Shown here: piece after piece, positions 20,773 through 32,674 of the stretch
How the letters are laid out: every line of letters starts with the position of its first letter
How positions within the stretch are numbered: the first letter of the stretch is position 1
Assembly: GCA_021495925.1 (NCBI GenBank)
Contig: JAKEKT010000087.1
Location: 1-64,000 of the forward strand
DNA from: Diplodia intermedia
Lineage: Eukaryota; Ascomycota; Dothideomycetes; Botryosphaeriales; Botryosphaeriaceae
Length of the DNA: 64,000 nucleotides
Reading direction: 5' to 3'
The notes under the pieces: generated by a model
Seen by the model: the letters and a program-made list of their open reading frames with translations, nothing else
What the model was told of the DNA's origin: nothing
Databases searched by the model: none
Made by a program: the position numbers and the translations under genes

Positions 20773-22580
20773 CGAGACTTATGTACCGGACTGTGGGACT
20801 CGCCAGTCCAGGACTCAGCCATGCAAGTAGCGAAGATCGCTCAGTCGATCTATCTAGGCAACAGCGAGAGGTGGGGACTTGAAGGCGCAGCGAGCGAGAC
20901 TTGGTTGTTTTAACCGAACATGGTAACAACCCCACTGCTACGTGGCACTGCAAATTGGGGTCCGACACATGCATAACGTATGATTGTAGGCTGCCGTGGC
21001 CGTTAGGGTGCGGCTTCGACGCGAGGCAGTTTTTCTCTCGATGCTCCGACCGCTGCCACAACCATGTTGCCTAATGTCTCCGCTTAGGCAGCGCAACCAT
21101 CTATTCAGGGAGGTGCATCGAGGGAAACTGGAATACGAAGAACCATCCGACGTGCTCTTACCTTGTCTACCAGCGAGTCACGACATGACAGACGCCGCAT
21201 GGCCAGCCGGCCTCCGCCCCCACACCGGCCTCCGCCTCACGCCGGCCTGCGCCTCCCCGCCTCCCCCGCCTTCCCCGCCCCCCCGCTGGCCTTCCCCTGC
21301 TCCCTTACCCCCTCTTTCCGAACGAAAAAGCAAACCATCAAACACCCATCCAACAACCCAATCATGCCCCTCGCCATCCAGCGGAACAGCAGCACATCGA
21401 CCCAAGTTATCTGATCCAACCCCACTTACGGCAAATGCCCTCGACATCCGAACGCTCGCGGCCCTCGTAGCTAAACTACGAATAGTTCCTCTTAGCAGAT
21501 CGCCGCGGTACGTGTCTGCAAAAGTCGCGCCTCCTCCTCCTCATCCTCCTCCTCCTCTTCTGCGCAGAAGGAACTCGAGCTGTGACTGTGACGGAGACGC
21601 GGCGAGCAAGCAAGCAAGCAAGCGGCGCGTGGTTCGTCCGGGCTGGGCAGGGTTGGGGTTGGTCGTATATGAATGACCAGACCAGACCAGACTTCTGGTT
21701 GGTTGTTTTTCGTCGTCAACCTTGTTGTCTCTCCGGGACGAGTCGAGCAGCGTCGGAACCAGGTTTGTGTCTTCCTGGTTGGAAAACCATGGCACTGGCT
21801 CGGAGCAGGGAGACGGCGATGTGCTGCTCGTTTGAACAAGCTTCGTTGTACTGGAGGGTCCACGCCAAATCGGCAATGTCGATGGACGCAGGTGGTCGGC
21901 GAACCGACGCAGATTCCGGGAAAGCGAGGTTGGCATTTTTGCCGAGAAGACGAGCGGGCCGACCAGGAGCAAGCACGCAAGCACGTCGGCGGGCGCGGTC
22001 CGTGGAGGATGGATGGCATGGGCGTTGCTACCGCCGAAGCCGAAGCCGAAGCTGTCCTCGCCAAGGGCAACGGAACTCTTGAGACCAAGCCAACCAATGC
22101 AATAATGATGGCTGCGATTCTGCGATTACTTGCGAGCATCTTCCCAGAAAGGGAGGTGCCTTTTAACCTAATTCCTCCTGGACAACACTTACCGCGCATC
22201 GATCGCATCCCCCGTCACGCTCTGCCTCGACGAGAATAGGCAACGGCAGCGTCGAAATGAGTCGCACGTCTCTCCTCCACGGGAGACCGGTGAAGATGGC
22301 GGCAGAATTTTGATGTTCCTCCCACCGCCCGCGTAGATACGCTAGTGGTTGCTAGGGCAGCGAGTTGTTTATGGCCCGTGCACCGCTGGCATGATTTCCG
22401 TTCGGCCGCACCCAACCTCTCCACTCCTCAACACACATCCCCATCAACCATCCATCCCCATCCGCTTTCTTTCATCAGCAACGTCTCCATCAGTTATCTG
22501 GTTTCAGTTTCCATCGTTATCCGAGTCGGTCGGCACCCGTCCCGCACTTCCCACGGCCATCACGCGCGCTGCTTCTCCCC
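20773..22580. other. Intergenic, low-complexity stretches, no supported gene
   Basis: Contains C-rich and CCT-rich low-complexity runs (about 21,230-21,320 and 21,525-21,560) that keep several frames open on both strands. None of these frames has recognisable sequence. It includes the upstream region of the HET gene. Confidence 0.4.
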
Positions 22581-22706
22581 AACCACGACGACGCGACACG
22601 ATTCCCAACCACGACGACGCGACACGATTCCCGACCACGACGACGCGACACGATTCCCGACCACGACGACGCGACACGATTCCCGACCACGACGCGACAC
22701 GATTCA
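22581..22706. repeat. 26-bp minisatellite, five copies
   Basis: The unit CCACGACGACGCGACACGAT plus six bases repeats with a strict 26-base period (unit positions 22585, 22611, 22637, 22663 and 22689). The last copy lacks one CGA. Because 26 is not a multiple of three, each reading frame cycles through different peptides, so the array is unlikely to be coding. Confidence 0.9.
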
Positions 22707-23155
22707 CCAGAGACGGGAAGGAAACGCGGCTGCTTCGTCGCCCTCGTTACATCGTCACCATATCTCCTGCGTGCCAGGCCGGTCACAGCGCCAAGAAACC
22801 CGTTCGGTCCCGCTTCCGCGGTCGTAGAGCAGGCCAACTGTCCAGCTTCTACCCAGCGAACGGGTTCATCTACGCGGTGCCCCCTTCGCTGGAAGAACTG
22901 GGGTCTGTAGAGCTCATATCCTACATTCTTGAAGAAGTAGGTGTGTGTTTCGTTTTGCGCTGCCATTGCCCCGTCGCGTTGAGCCTTGGTCACCTGGCCG
23001 CGTGGAATCTGGTGGACTGCATCGGGAGCGTGTGCAGCGGGGGAGGATTTATATAGATTTCTTTTGTCCCGCAATTCCATCGTAACGGCGAGCTAATGCG
23101 TCTTTGCGATGGAAGGGATCGCGGGTAGATATCCAATCCATATCTTGCGTTGCAA

Positions 23156-25390
23156 ATGGCGTCGTCATCCACGGAAAAATTGGCTGTGCCCTCAAACATG
23201 CCCGTCGCCATCAAGTGGACCGCTCCAGAAGATGGAGAGCACCACATCACTGCCGACGCCAGATCCACCCTCGACTTCAGTTTCAACCCGTCCACGCTTA
23301 AAGCATATTTCAGAATCCGCGTGCTCAACCCGCTGAAAGGGGAACCGAAGAAGACCTGGCTGTACCTGTATGTGCGCCCCGAGCACATGCGTACCTTCGA
23401 CGTTACTACTACAACCGACACCGAGGCTCCACAACTCTACATCCACCTCACTCTCTATCAGCCCGCCTTCCTTGTCAGCCCCCAAGAACTCTACCCTCCC
23501 ACTCCCAAAAACGCAAAGGCCGAGAATACCTTCGCCGAGCTCATGTCCCTTGCCTGCTCCAGCCGCTTCACTCTCTGCCGCTCTGGTACCAGCGAGGACG
23601 AATGCACCGTTTTTCGAGCTTTTGCCGCTCTGCTACTTCGCAGCGGCCGCGGCAGGATAGAAGCGAGCATGCAGGAGTACCGCTTGGAGCGGCTCTACAG
23701 GGGGGTGGGTGGGGTGATTGTGGATGTACCTGCGCCAGATTTCTTTTCGTATTCTAGTGATGACGGCAACTATGACGAGAACGCTGAAGAGGAGGGAGCC
23801 GGGGAGGAAGAGGAAGATGGTGAGGAGCGGGACGAGAACCCTGAAGAGGAGGGAGCCGGGGAGGAAGAGGAAGATGATGAGGAGCGGGACGAGAACCCTG
23901 AAGAGGAGGGAGCCGGGGAGGAAGAGGAAGATGATGAGGAGCGGGACGAGAACCCTGAAGAGGAGGACGAAGACAATGAAGAGGAGGACCAAGATAATGA
24001 AGACGAGCAGCAGCAGCACGCCAATGCCCCGCCCTCCTACGGCGACACGGTGGGTTCGATGAGAAAGAAGAGGAAGCAGAGAGGTAGTACGCGTACGTAT
24101 TCTTCCCCCTACCTCACCCAGCTGAGTTCTTATTCATCCTTCCATCGTGTTCGCTGTCCGCTCGTTAATTGCTATTCCCTTTTAGCTTTATTGACAGCTC
24201 CCGCAAAGAAACGAGGAAGGCATGGCGTCTCTGGCTTAATGTCATCGGAGAACGCATCGCGGTCGGCGCTGGAAGACAAGCGCAAGGCGCTGGAAGCAAA
24301 GCTTAAGGGGCTGGAAGCGGAGCTTAGGGCAGTGTGCGAGCAACTTTCGGCCGAGGAGCCGCCACCTCCTGGCTATCAACCCCCAGTCTCCCACAAGCAG
24401 CCTAGAGAGAAGAAGCTCCAGCCTGCCCGCATCTCTAGCTCCGGCTTTGGCGATCGAGTGCTGACGCCGCGCGGCATCACCATTACCTATCCGAAGACGG
24501 CCGTAAGTCCCTTCACGCACTTTGGAACCGATCTGCCGCCGCCCGACGCCCGATTGGCCTTCTACCGTAGCAAGCCCAGTCTTCAAGACACGAACGTGTG
24601 GCTCGATGGCGAGAAGCCATCCATCGAAGAACTTCTCGAAGAGTACCACATCCTGCGCATCTACGAAGACAACGAGAGCGAGTACTCCCACTACGCCATG
24701 GAGGCGCTGTTGAAGCGTGAGCGGCGCAGATCACAGAGGGCCCAGAGCCGGCCGTGGCGGTGCGAGCGCAAGCTCGAGTACACCACCAAGCCCGGCCATC
24801 TGTGGGAGAAGCCGCCGCTGCTGGTTGATGACCCGGACAGTGACTACAACTTCCATATCCGCCCGGACTGCTCCTACTGGATCTCCCTCGAGGCCTTTAG
24901 CAGTGAATACTCGGAGGATGTCCAGAACTTCGTCCACGTGGGCCAGCACCGCTTCCTCTGCCCGTACTTCTCCGTCGAATTTAAGAAGAACGAGAAGACG
25001 GAGAGCCAGGCCGAGTTCCAAGTCGCCGCGGCGTCCGCAATCGCCCTTTACAACCGCTACAGGCTGAAGTGCGATCGCATCGGGCACACCGCGTCTGAGT
25101 GGACGTCCGAACACACGGCCGCCTTGCGCCACTATGGCCTCGTCATGGCCGGCCGGTCCTACAAGTTCTTCTGCATCACCGCCGAGCTCGACGGCCGCCA
25201 CTCGTGGAAGGGCTGCAGAATGGAGCGGCTGTTCCAGTCCACGTTCGATCGCCCACAAGCCATGCCCCGCTTTGTCAATTGGATCAACGAAATTCACCTC
25301 TGGGGCTTGACCGTGCACGGGCCCGGTTGCGAGGATGACATCAAGCATTGCATTCGGCGGGCTGATAAGGGCATCCGGGTCTCCCTTTGA
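23156..25390 (+). CDS. Large protein with acidic tandem repeats and a PD-(D/E)XK-like C-terminal domain
   Basis: One open frame of about 744 residues (Met at 23,156; an in-frame Met also at 23,150). Residues 1-200 form a folded region (KWTAPEDGEHHITADARSTL, KKTWLYLYVRP) I do not recognise. An acidic tract coded by a 57-bp tandem repeat follows, then a basic KKRKQRG patch and a coiled-coil-like stretch (LEDKRKALEAKLKGLEAEL). The last 170 residues contain DCSYWISLEAF, CPYFSVEFKKNEK and AAASAIALYNRYRL, which resemble fungal nuclease-like domains where E-x-K is catalytic and ALYNR is conserved. A segment around 24,095-24,200 looks less like protein and contains GTACGT and TTTTAG, so an in-frame intron of roughly 100 bp is possible. 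A two-gene reading, with a second start at 24,239 (MSSENASRSALE), cannot be excluded. Confidence 0.7.
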   Translation: MASSSTEKLAVPSNMPVAIKWTAPEDGEHHITADARSTLDFSFNPSTLKAYFRIRVLNPLKGEPKKTWLYLYVRPEHMRTFDVTTTTDTEAPQLYIHLTLYQPAFLVSPQELYPPTPKNAKAENTFAELMSLACSSRFTLCRSGTSEDECTVFRAFAALLLRSGRGRIEASMQEYRLERLYRGVGGVIVDVPAPDFFSYSSDDGNYDENAEEEGAGEEEEDGEERDENPEEEGAGEEEEDDEERDENPEEEGAGEEEEDDEERDENPEEEDEDNEEEDQDNEDEQQQHANAPPSYGDTVGSMRKKRKQRGSTRTYSSPYLTQLSSYSSFHRVRCPLVNCYSLLALLTAPAKKRGRHGVSGLMSSENASRSALEDKRKALEAKLKGLEAELRAVCEQLSAEEPPPPGYQPPVSHKQPREKKLQPARISSSGFGDRVLTPRGITITYPKTAVSPFTHFGTDLPPPDARLAFYRSKPSLQDTNVWLDGEKPSIEELLEEYHILRIYEDNESEYSHYAMEALLKRERRRSQRAQSRPWRCERKLEYTTKPGHLWEKPPLLVDDPDSDYNFHIRPDCSYWISLEAFSSEYSEDVQNFVHVGQHRFLCPYFSVEFKKNEKTESQAEFQVAAASAIALYNRYRLKCDRIGHTASEWTSEHTAALRHYGLVMAGRSYKFFCITAELDGRHSWKGCRMERLFQSTFDRPQAMPRFVNWINEIHLWGLTVHGPGCEDDIKHCIRRADKGIRVSL
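23774..23970 (+). repeat. 57-bp coding tandem repeat (acidic)
   Basis: Three full copies and one partial copy with an exact 57-base period (GACGAGAAC at 23774, 23831, 23888 and 23945). Each unit encodes 19 residues of the type DENPEEEGAGEEEEDDEER. The second and third copies are almost identical, which points to recent expansion. Confidence 0.9.
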
Positions 25391-26072
25391 ATGGAGAAGT
25401 CCACGTACGGATCTGGTTCGAGGGGCCGGTACTCTCTAGCAATCACTTCCATATCTGTCATGCCCTTTCCTTTCCTTTCGCTTTAATTTTTCGTTCCTTT
25501 CTTTCTTTCTTTCTTCTGTACGGGGGCAAAGGAGCTTTCGTTGTGGGCTGGATTGAAAAAGTAACGAAGGTTCAGAACACGAAAGATGCGTTATATCAAT
25601 TCATCTTCATCCAAAGCTACATCTATGTAGATGTATGGTTCTACCATGTGACTTTAGGGGACAGGACGGGTTCATGGTGCAGCCCGGGATTGGGAAACAG
25701 AGCACCCATTGTTCGCCATCCTCGACGAAGCGGATGACGAAGCAGTAGTTGAAGGCTCCTTTGATCCGCTGGATGACGTTGCAGGCTGCTTTCTGGCGGT
25801 GCGAAGATGCGAGCTGCTCGATTCGAGACTGCCCGCTGCTGTTAATCCGATTGAATTGCTAGTAGAATCTACGCGACAACGTTATGATAGATCATTACTG
25901 CTAGGCTGGGGGTGCCTCTTTCATCGACTCGGAAACTCGTGCTTCACATACCCGCTGAGCCTGAGCCTGACTGATGGGACACAGCCTTGCTGACAGCTCC
26001 CACGCTCACGCAGGAAAGAGACCGAGGTCGAAGTCGACTATGGAGGGATTACTGTTGGGCAGATGAAGTGTT
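25391..26072. other. 3' flank and intergenic up to the TE block
   Basis: Contains a CTTT-rich run near 25,495-25,515. It has normal base composition, with CpA and TpG common, in contrast to the sequence after about 26,150. No gene is supported. Confidence 0.4.
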
Positions 26073-28055
26073 CTACAGTCGAAGCTCGCTAGGGCGATCA
26101 CCCCCCATAACGATTAGCTGGGTGTAACGATTAAACCCCCCCTCCCGTCGTTTTTTCTTAGAGAAATAACGATTATCTAGCTATACCGTAATCGTTACGA
26201 TTACGCCCGCTAAATCGCTATATCTAGAGCGGATTTTTAGCTAGAAAAGAAAAGTAAAGAAGAAAGTTAATTTAAGTTTAAGCTAGATTAGAAATCTCTC
26301 TAAATCTATTTAATAAGAATTTAGCTAAGTTATCTAATCGCTTAGAATAATAATCTAGTTATAACGATTAATACTACGTAATCGCCTTAATCGCTATAAC
26401 TAGCTTTAACTATATAAGAATAAGACTAGAATAGAATAAGCGTTACGTATTTTATATTCTAATACTAAGCTAATTTAAGTTAGTTACCGCGCTCTAATCT
26501 ACTTAGTCGAGAAATACTACTTTATTAAAATCTAGTAGAACGAGTACTTTTATTAATACTATATCTTATATATTAATCGTATTATAATATAACTTTATAT
26601 ATATTAAAAGAAGTATATACTAATATCTAAAAAAAAGCTATATACTTATTAAAGTTAATTTTAATATAATATATAATCTAAAAGATATTTTAATATTTTA
26701 ATATTTCTTATTAAGACGCTAGCTAAATATATTTTAAATTTATCTAAGTATTCTATTAAAATATAAGAAAATATTATTTTTTAGTAATTTTTATTCTTAA
26801 CTACTTCTTTAGCTATAAACTATTCTAGCGTTCTAGCTAACTTTACTTATAGAAAGTAACTAGTATATAAGCGATTATTTATATATTAAAGACTATTTCT
26901 TAAATAGTATAATTCTACTTACGTTTAAATATAGAAGTACCGCTATTACCGCTATTAATAGATACGATTAACTAGAGAAATATTACTATTTTTTTAACTT
27001 AGCGTTACGACTAATTCTTCTTATTATCTTATTACGCTACGATTTACGATATTATTACTAATCTTCTACTACTTTCTACTTAAGAATTATAAGGCTAGTA
27101 TCTTATTAAAAATAAGAATATTAGTAGCGATATCTATTTTTTTATTAAGAAAGCTATAGATCTATTATACTTAGTCTATAAGCTTAACTTTTTAAGAGTC
27201 TACGTAGTTAATATTTCGCTTATTTATAATAAATAGACTTATATACTTCTTTCTAATTTTTAAAAATATCTTTCTATTCTCTACTTTAATAGCTTTATAT
27301 ATAATACGTAGATAAACTAAGTAAGTATTATAGATATTATATTAACTATTCTATACGACTTTTAGCTATAGTATAGCCTCGCCGAACTAGTTATACTAAT
27401 TATCGTTAAAAAACTCGCGGCTTAAACTATTAGAGAAAAGAATAGAGTAAGTTATAAAGAAAATTTTTAAGAAGATTTATACTATAGTAGTATTAAAGAA
27501 TACTAGTCTTTAAGAGTAATTAAATTAACGAGCGGTTTTAATCTCTTTATTAAACTTCTTTAACTCGAGTCTCTATTCGAAATAATAGAGAGAATTATAG
27601 ATAGAGTTAATAAACTTAGTAGAAGAGATAGCTTTATTAGTTTTATACTTAAGATAATAGCTTTATAGACTATTATCTTTACTATAGCGTCTTTTTTAAG
27701 AAGCTTTTATAGCTTTAAGATTTATATATTATTTTATTTAAGTTATTTTAACTTCGAACGGTTCTTCTTTAATTTAAACTATCTACGATCTATCTTCTTT
27801 ATTATCGTCTAAATAATAGAGCGTCTTTATATTAAATAAGATATAAGTCTTAATTTTAGTCTTTAAGTTAAGTACGATATTAGCTTTAATTTTAATCTTA
27901 AAGTTAAGTACGATATTAGATATATTAAGTATTAAATTTAAACTCGTTAACTTAGATTAAGAGAATTCGCTAGCGAAAGAAGAGAAATTCTTAATATTTT
28001 AATATATATACTAAATAGCTTCTCTATATAAAAACGAGCTTTATTTAAAGATTAA
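26073..28055. mobile_element. Heavily RIP-mutated TE remnant with a pogo/Fot1-like end on its left
   Basis: The left edge reads TA followed by CAGTCGAAGCTCG, the style of the terminal repeat of pogo/Fot1 (Tc1/mariner) elements, with further TAACGATTA motifs up to about 26,420. The first 80 bases are hardly mutated, and the rest is saturated with TpA. No matching inverted end was found on the right side of the block, so the element is truncated or the end is a separate small element. The interior holds no readable open frame. The Gypsy element at 28,056 was inserted into this DNA, which resumes at 55,949. Confidence 0.4.
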
Positions 28056-28782
28056 TATAATAATAGACTTCTTTTACTAAGCTTTAAAGTTACTTAGTAG
28101 ATAGATTAAATTAAAGGGTTTATCTTAAAGAGATAAGAGAGAGATAATAATAATTAGATAAAAAGATATTACGTAATTATATAATATATAGTAAGCTAAT
28201 TATCTCTAAATTAATAGAATTTAAATTAGAACTTTAAGTTAACTACGAAGAATTAAGAAGCTAGCTAAGAAAGTATATTTATATATTATAGAAAAGCTAG
28301 TTATAATTTAGTATATTTTATATTATCTAAGCTATTAAGAGCGATATATAGCTAGATATTATCTAGATAATTAAGAGCGATATATAGATTATATATAATA
28401 TTAGCGCTTTAAATAGCTTTTAAAATTTTAACTTTCGACTTCTATCGCTACTAAATAAACGTAATAACTATCTTACTTATATTTATACTTCTACGTCTAC
28501 TTTCTACTTTCTAAATTTCGTATCTCTTATAAAACTATAATTTAACTAGATTATTAAGTTTTTATAGCTCTACTTCTTATATAATCTTTTCGTTACGTAT
28601 AGTCTTTTATTTTATTTAAGTTTTTTATAGACGTTCTTTTCGTATAGACTTTAGCTACTATCTAAGCTTAGTTTTATATAGCTTTATTACTTATAAGACT
28701 TATTAGCTTTTATAATACTTTCTTTTATATAGGCTTTTAGTTTTTAGAGTTATAAAGTTCTTATATTTTAGAATTCGTAATA
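28056..28782 (-). repeat. 3' LTR of the Gypsy element
   Basis: Matches 55,222-55,948 along its whole length in the same orientation, apart from scattered transitions. Both ends read TA where TG...CA is expected, as RIP would produce. The adjacent internal sequence, read on the minus strand, is a purine-rich tract (28,783-28,797). Confidence 0.88.
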
Positions 28783-31700
28783 CTACTCTCTATCTTAAGA
28801 ATCTTTAATTTAAAGATTTACTATTTATATATATCTTTTATAGTTTTAATAGTTTTCTTTCTTCTTCTCTTTTCGTAAGTCTTCTTATAATATCTAGTTA
28901 TAAATATTTTTATTTTAATAATTTTAAGAACGCTACTTCTTTATTAAAATAGTATTATTTTACTTTATCTCGTAAGCGATAGCTACGAAATATTCTTCTA
29001 AATAATATTAAGATAATTTCTTATACTAATTATCTAGAGTATAAGTCTTTCTATATAGCTTTATTAAAGAGTTTAAAGGTTTATACTTTCTATCTTAAGA
29101 CGCGATAAAAGAGTTATAATATTATAAAGACTAGTAATTTAGAGTATAAGTTTTCTCTTCTTTTTTTAATATCTATTTCTAACGTCTATAGTAGATAAGT
29201 TAAATCGTAAATAAACTCGTCTAAACGCGAAGAAGTTCGCCGTCTATATTACTTTATAGACTATAACTATCTAAATTAAGCGTTTTTATAAGTAGTAATA
29301 TTTTCTAAAGAAGCGTCGATTCTTAATAATTTATAAGAGTTATATAAGTCTTATAAAGTTAGAGGCCACTAAAGATTTTATACTTATAAAGAAGTCTATT
29401 AATCTAAAAAATACTAAGAAGAAGTAATTATTAAAGCGTTTATATAATAATTTTTTAGCTAATATTAATATAGATTCTATTAGTTCTCTAAGTTCTACTA
29501 CGCTATTAAAGTTATTCGAGCTAATTAATTAAGTACGAGCTATATTTTTATTTAATTTTAGAGTCTTTCTCTCGAGTAAGATATTAATATAGAACGTTTT
29601 AAATTTTAATAATAAAATTCTATAATAAGATCTCTATAGTTATTATAGTTCTTTAGTAGTTTTTAGATATTATTCTAGTTTTCTTTCTATTATAGAAGGT
29701 ATCTAAACTAATTATTAATATAGCCGCTATTAAGAATCTTTTCTATAATCTAGTCTTTATTTTCGTTAGCGTCTAGATTTTCTAATACTATTTCTTCTAT
29801 TTATTAAACTATTATAGCGTTTTCTAAAGCTAGTTTAAGAAGAGTAATATAAAAAATCGAGTATATTTATATTATTTCTAGTAATTTAAGACGAAAATTA
29901 ATCTTTTTAATCTATTTATTAATTTTAAATAACTCTATCTTCTTAAAGTCTAGTTTATTATTTAAATATCTTATTCTAATATTTTTTTTAAGAAGATAAA
30001 CTTTATTTCTCTCTTTTAGCTTCGATGCCTTCTAGTACCGTCTATTATAGTAGCGGGATATTAAAAATTCGTTATACTCGATATTGAGACTAAGCTATTT
30101 ATAGAGTATCTTTAGCTAGTTTACTTTAAGAATTTCTTTCTAGACGAGAAATTCGCTTAGTATTAGTTCTTAGTAAGCTATTAGCTCGTACTTATAGTTA
30201 GCGTAGAACGATAATTTTTAAGTTATAAATACTTTTAAGCTATTATACGTAAACTAGATAAGAAATAGTAGTTTAATCTAGTTATTTTATATATAGTTAA
30301 GATAATAATAAAGATATTATTTAAGCGTCTAGTTAGTTTATTTTATTTAACCGTCTATTTATAGATATACTATAGTTAATAGCTTATATTTAAAACTAAG
30401 CTAACGAGTAAGAGTCTACTAGAATTAAAAGATAAATAGTTAATCTTTATCTAATATAAGCTCTTTTAGTAATTTATAGTTACTAAGAATTATTCTAAAA
30501 AATATATAGATAAGTTCTTTCGCGTTTATTATTTTAAGATATAATAGATAGTACGCGTACTTAGTAAGTCTATCGATAATAACTAAAATTAAATTATATA
30601 GAACGCTAGTTAAGGGTTTCTTTAATTAGAATAGATTCGTAATAAAGTCTAATAATATAGATTACTAGAGTCTTTTTAAGACTAATAATAGCTAAAGTAA
30701 GTCGTATAATATATATTTTAAGGCCTTACTTCTAATATAAAGATCGTACTACGATACTACCCGTTAAATAATTCTTTATAGATTTAAAAAGTAGTAATTT
30801 CTAGTAATTCTCTTAATTATCTTATCTATTTCTTAGTAACTATATACTAGTACTTTATAGATATTCTTAATAATTTCTTCTCGAAGCTTCGTCGAAACGT
30901 AGACTAATTCTAAATATAAAATAGTATTATCTATATCTTTAATTAAATAAGAGTCGTCTTCTACGTTTTTAAGTTTTTAGATTATTATATTATACTTATA
31001 GATCTCTTAAATCTTCTTTATCTAGACGTTATCTTCTAAGTAATACGCTAAAGCTAGTAGTTTAACTAGAGTAAGCGAGGTATTAGATACTTCTATTAGC
31101 TATAATTAGATAACTCTAAAAATAGATACGTACGTTCTAGTAAATATAAGACTATCGTCTTTCTACTTATTTAAGACTATTAATTATAGTTCTAGCTTTT
31201 CTTTTATATAGTTAGCTTTTCTACTTAGCGCGTTAGCGCGAGTATTTTTAGATTTCTTTCTATAGATAATCTTTATATTATATAATACTAATTCTTTCGT
31301 CTATTTAACTTATTATTAAGTTAGTTTCTTTATAGTAGTAAAGTACGTAAGATTCTTATAATCGTAGTAAATTATTATCTAATATTTAGCTTCTTTAAGA
31401 TAGTATCTCTATTTCTTAAAAGTCGTAATAATAGCTAATAATTTCTTATCGTAGATATCGTAGTTAAGCTTTAAAGGCGTTATCTTTTTAAAATAGTACG
31501 CGATCGAATAGAGCTTATTCTACTTATTTAGTTAGCTAATATAAGCGCTAATAGCGTAGTCTAATACGTTTATCTTTATAATAATAAGTAGCTCTAGATT
31601 ATAAATATCTAAGATAGATGCTTTATAAAATATTTATTTAAGAAACTTAAATATCTTCTACTATACTTCTTTCTACTAAAATCTATACTCTTTATAAGTA

Positions 31701-32073
31701 AGTCTAGTAAGAGGCTTCGTAATCTTCGTATAGTTTAGAATAAACTTACGATAGAAGTTAGTAAACTTAAAAAAGAATTATATCTTCTTAATAGTTTATA
31801 GTTTAGACTATTTTTTAATTACGTCTAGTTTCTTCTCGTCTATATTAATATATCTAAATATAATAATAAATTCTAGAAATTCTATTTTCTATATAATTTA
31901 TTTATACTTTTTAGATATAATTCGTAGATCTTTTTCTCTAAGTATAAGTAGTATCTTTTAAATATATTTTTAATATTCTTCTAAGATATTCGAATAGATA
32001 ATAATATTATCTAGATACGCGATATAGAATACGTCTAAATACGAACGTAGAATATTATTTACTAGGCTTTAGA
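28783..32073 (-). pseudogene. Gypsy pol, 3' part: end of RT, RNase H, integrase
   Basis: On the minus strand the RT catalytic region reads RSYLDVFYIAYLDNIIIYSN near 31,990-32,060; the family YLDD appears as YLDN, a G-to-A change. RNase H is recognisable at about 31,300-31,620 (KLNYDIYDKKLLAIITTF). The integrase core lies near 30,555-30,600 (LILVIIDRLTKYAYY). Many in-frame TAA/TAG codons interrupt all three. The sequence ends at 32,073, where LINE B is inserted. Confidence 0.8.
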
Positions 32074-32090
32074 ATAATACTAGAGCGTTA
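32074..32090. other. Target-site duplication of LINE B, left copy
   Basis: ATAATACTAGAGCGTTA here is repeated at 45,116-45,132 on the other side of the composite LINE B/LINE A insertion. The last A can belong to the LINE tail. Confidence 0.85.
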
Positions 32091-32674
32091 TTTATTTATT
32101 TATTTATTTAGTTTAGCGTCTCTCTAGAGTTTTAGACTATTAGAGACGAAACTTCTCTAGAGAGATTCGCTTCTATCTATATATCTAAATATATATATAT
32201 CGGGGGGGATTTTAGAAGAGTACTAAAAACGATACGCTTAAAAGCTTAAGAAAAATAGAGAGCGTATAAAAAGTTAAGAGAAATAAAGAAAGTAAAGCGA
32301 GATCTTAGAGAGCGATAAAATAAAGATAAAAAGTATAGTAAGTAAGCTCTCTTCTTAAAGAGGGCCTTCTTAACTAGTTAGATTTGTTTAGCTTTCTTCT
32401 ATTAAAGACTAGTACTCGCTTACTATTTATTATAACTAGTCGAAGTATTACTACTAGTAAACTAGCTATATAATTCTACTCTTAAATCTAGATAAAAAAG
32501 AGCTCTAAATAGAGATTACTTAACTAAGATTTAAACTTCGACTTTTTAGCTCCGTTAGCTTAGTTACTAACTATATTAGGCAGCCGTAGATACTAGTAGT
32601 AACGGCTACTTTAGCTTAAATACCCGCTATTTAGCCGTTTTTCTACGGTTCTCGCCCGTTTTTACTCTAAATTA
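32090..32674 (-). mobile_element. LINE B, 3' end (3' UTR and tail)
   Basis: About 580 bp equivalent to 46,868-47,455 of LINE C and, inverted, to 38,600-39,184 of LINE A. Read on the minus strand it ends in an AAAT-rich tail at 32,090-32,113. It was separated from the body of LINE B (39,198 onwards) by insertion of LINE A. It contains the tRNA-like segment described in the findings. Confidence 0.85.

Noticed and set aside
21492..22208. 238-codon minus-strand frame
   Set aside because: Low-complexity, including an acidic run coded by CCT repeats; overlapping plus-strand frames are equally open.
22581..22706. CRISPR-like array
   Set aside because: The repeats are directly adjacent with no spacers, and the genome is eukaryotic.
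24731..25348. 205-codon minus-strand frame
   Set aside because: Antisense to the conserved nuclease-like C-terminal domain; no motif of its own.
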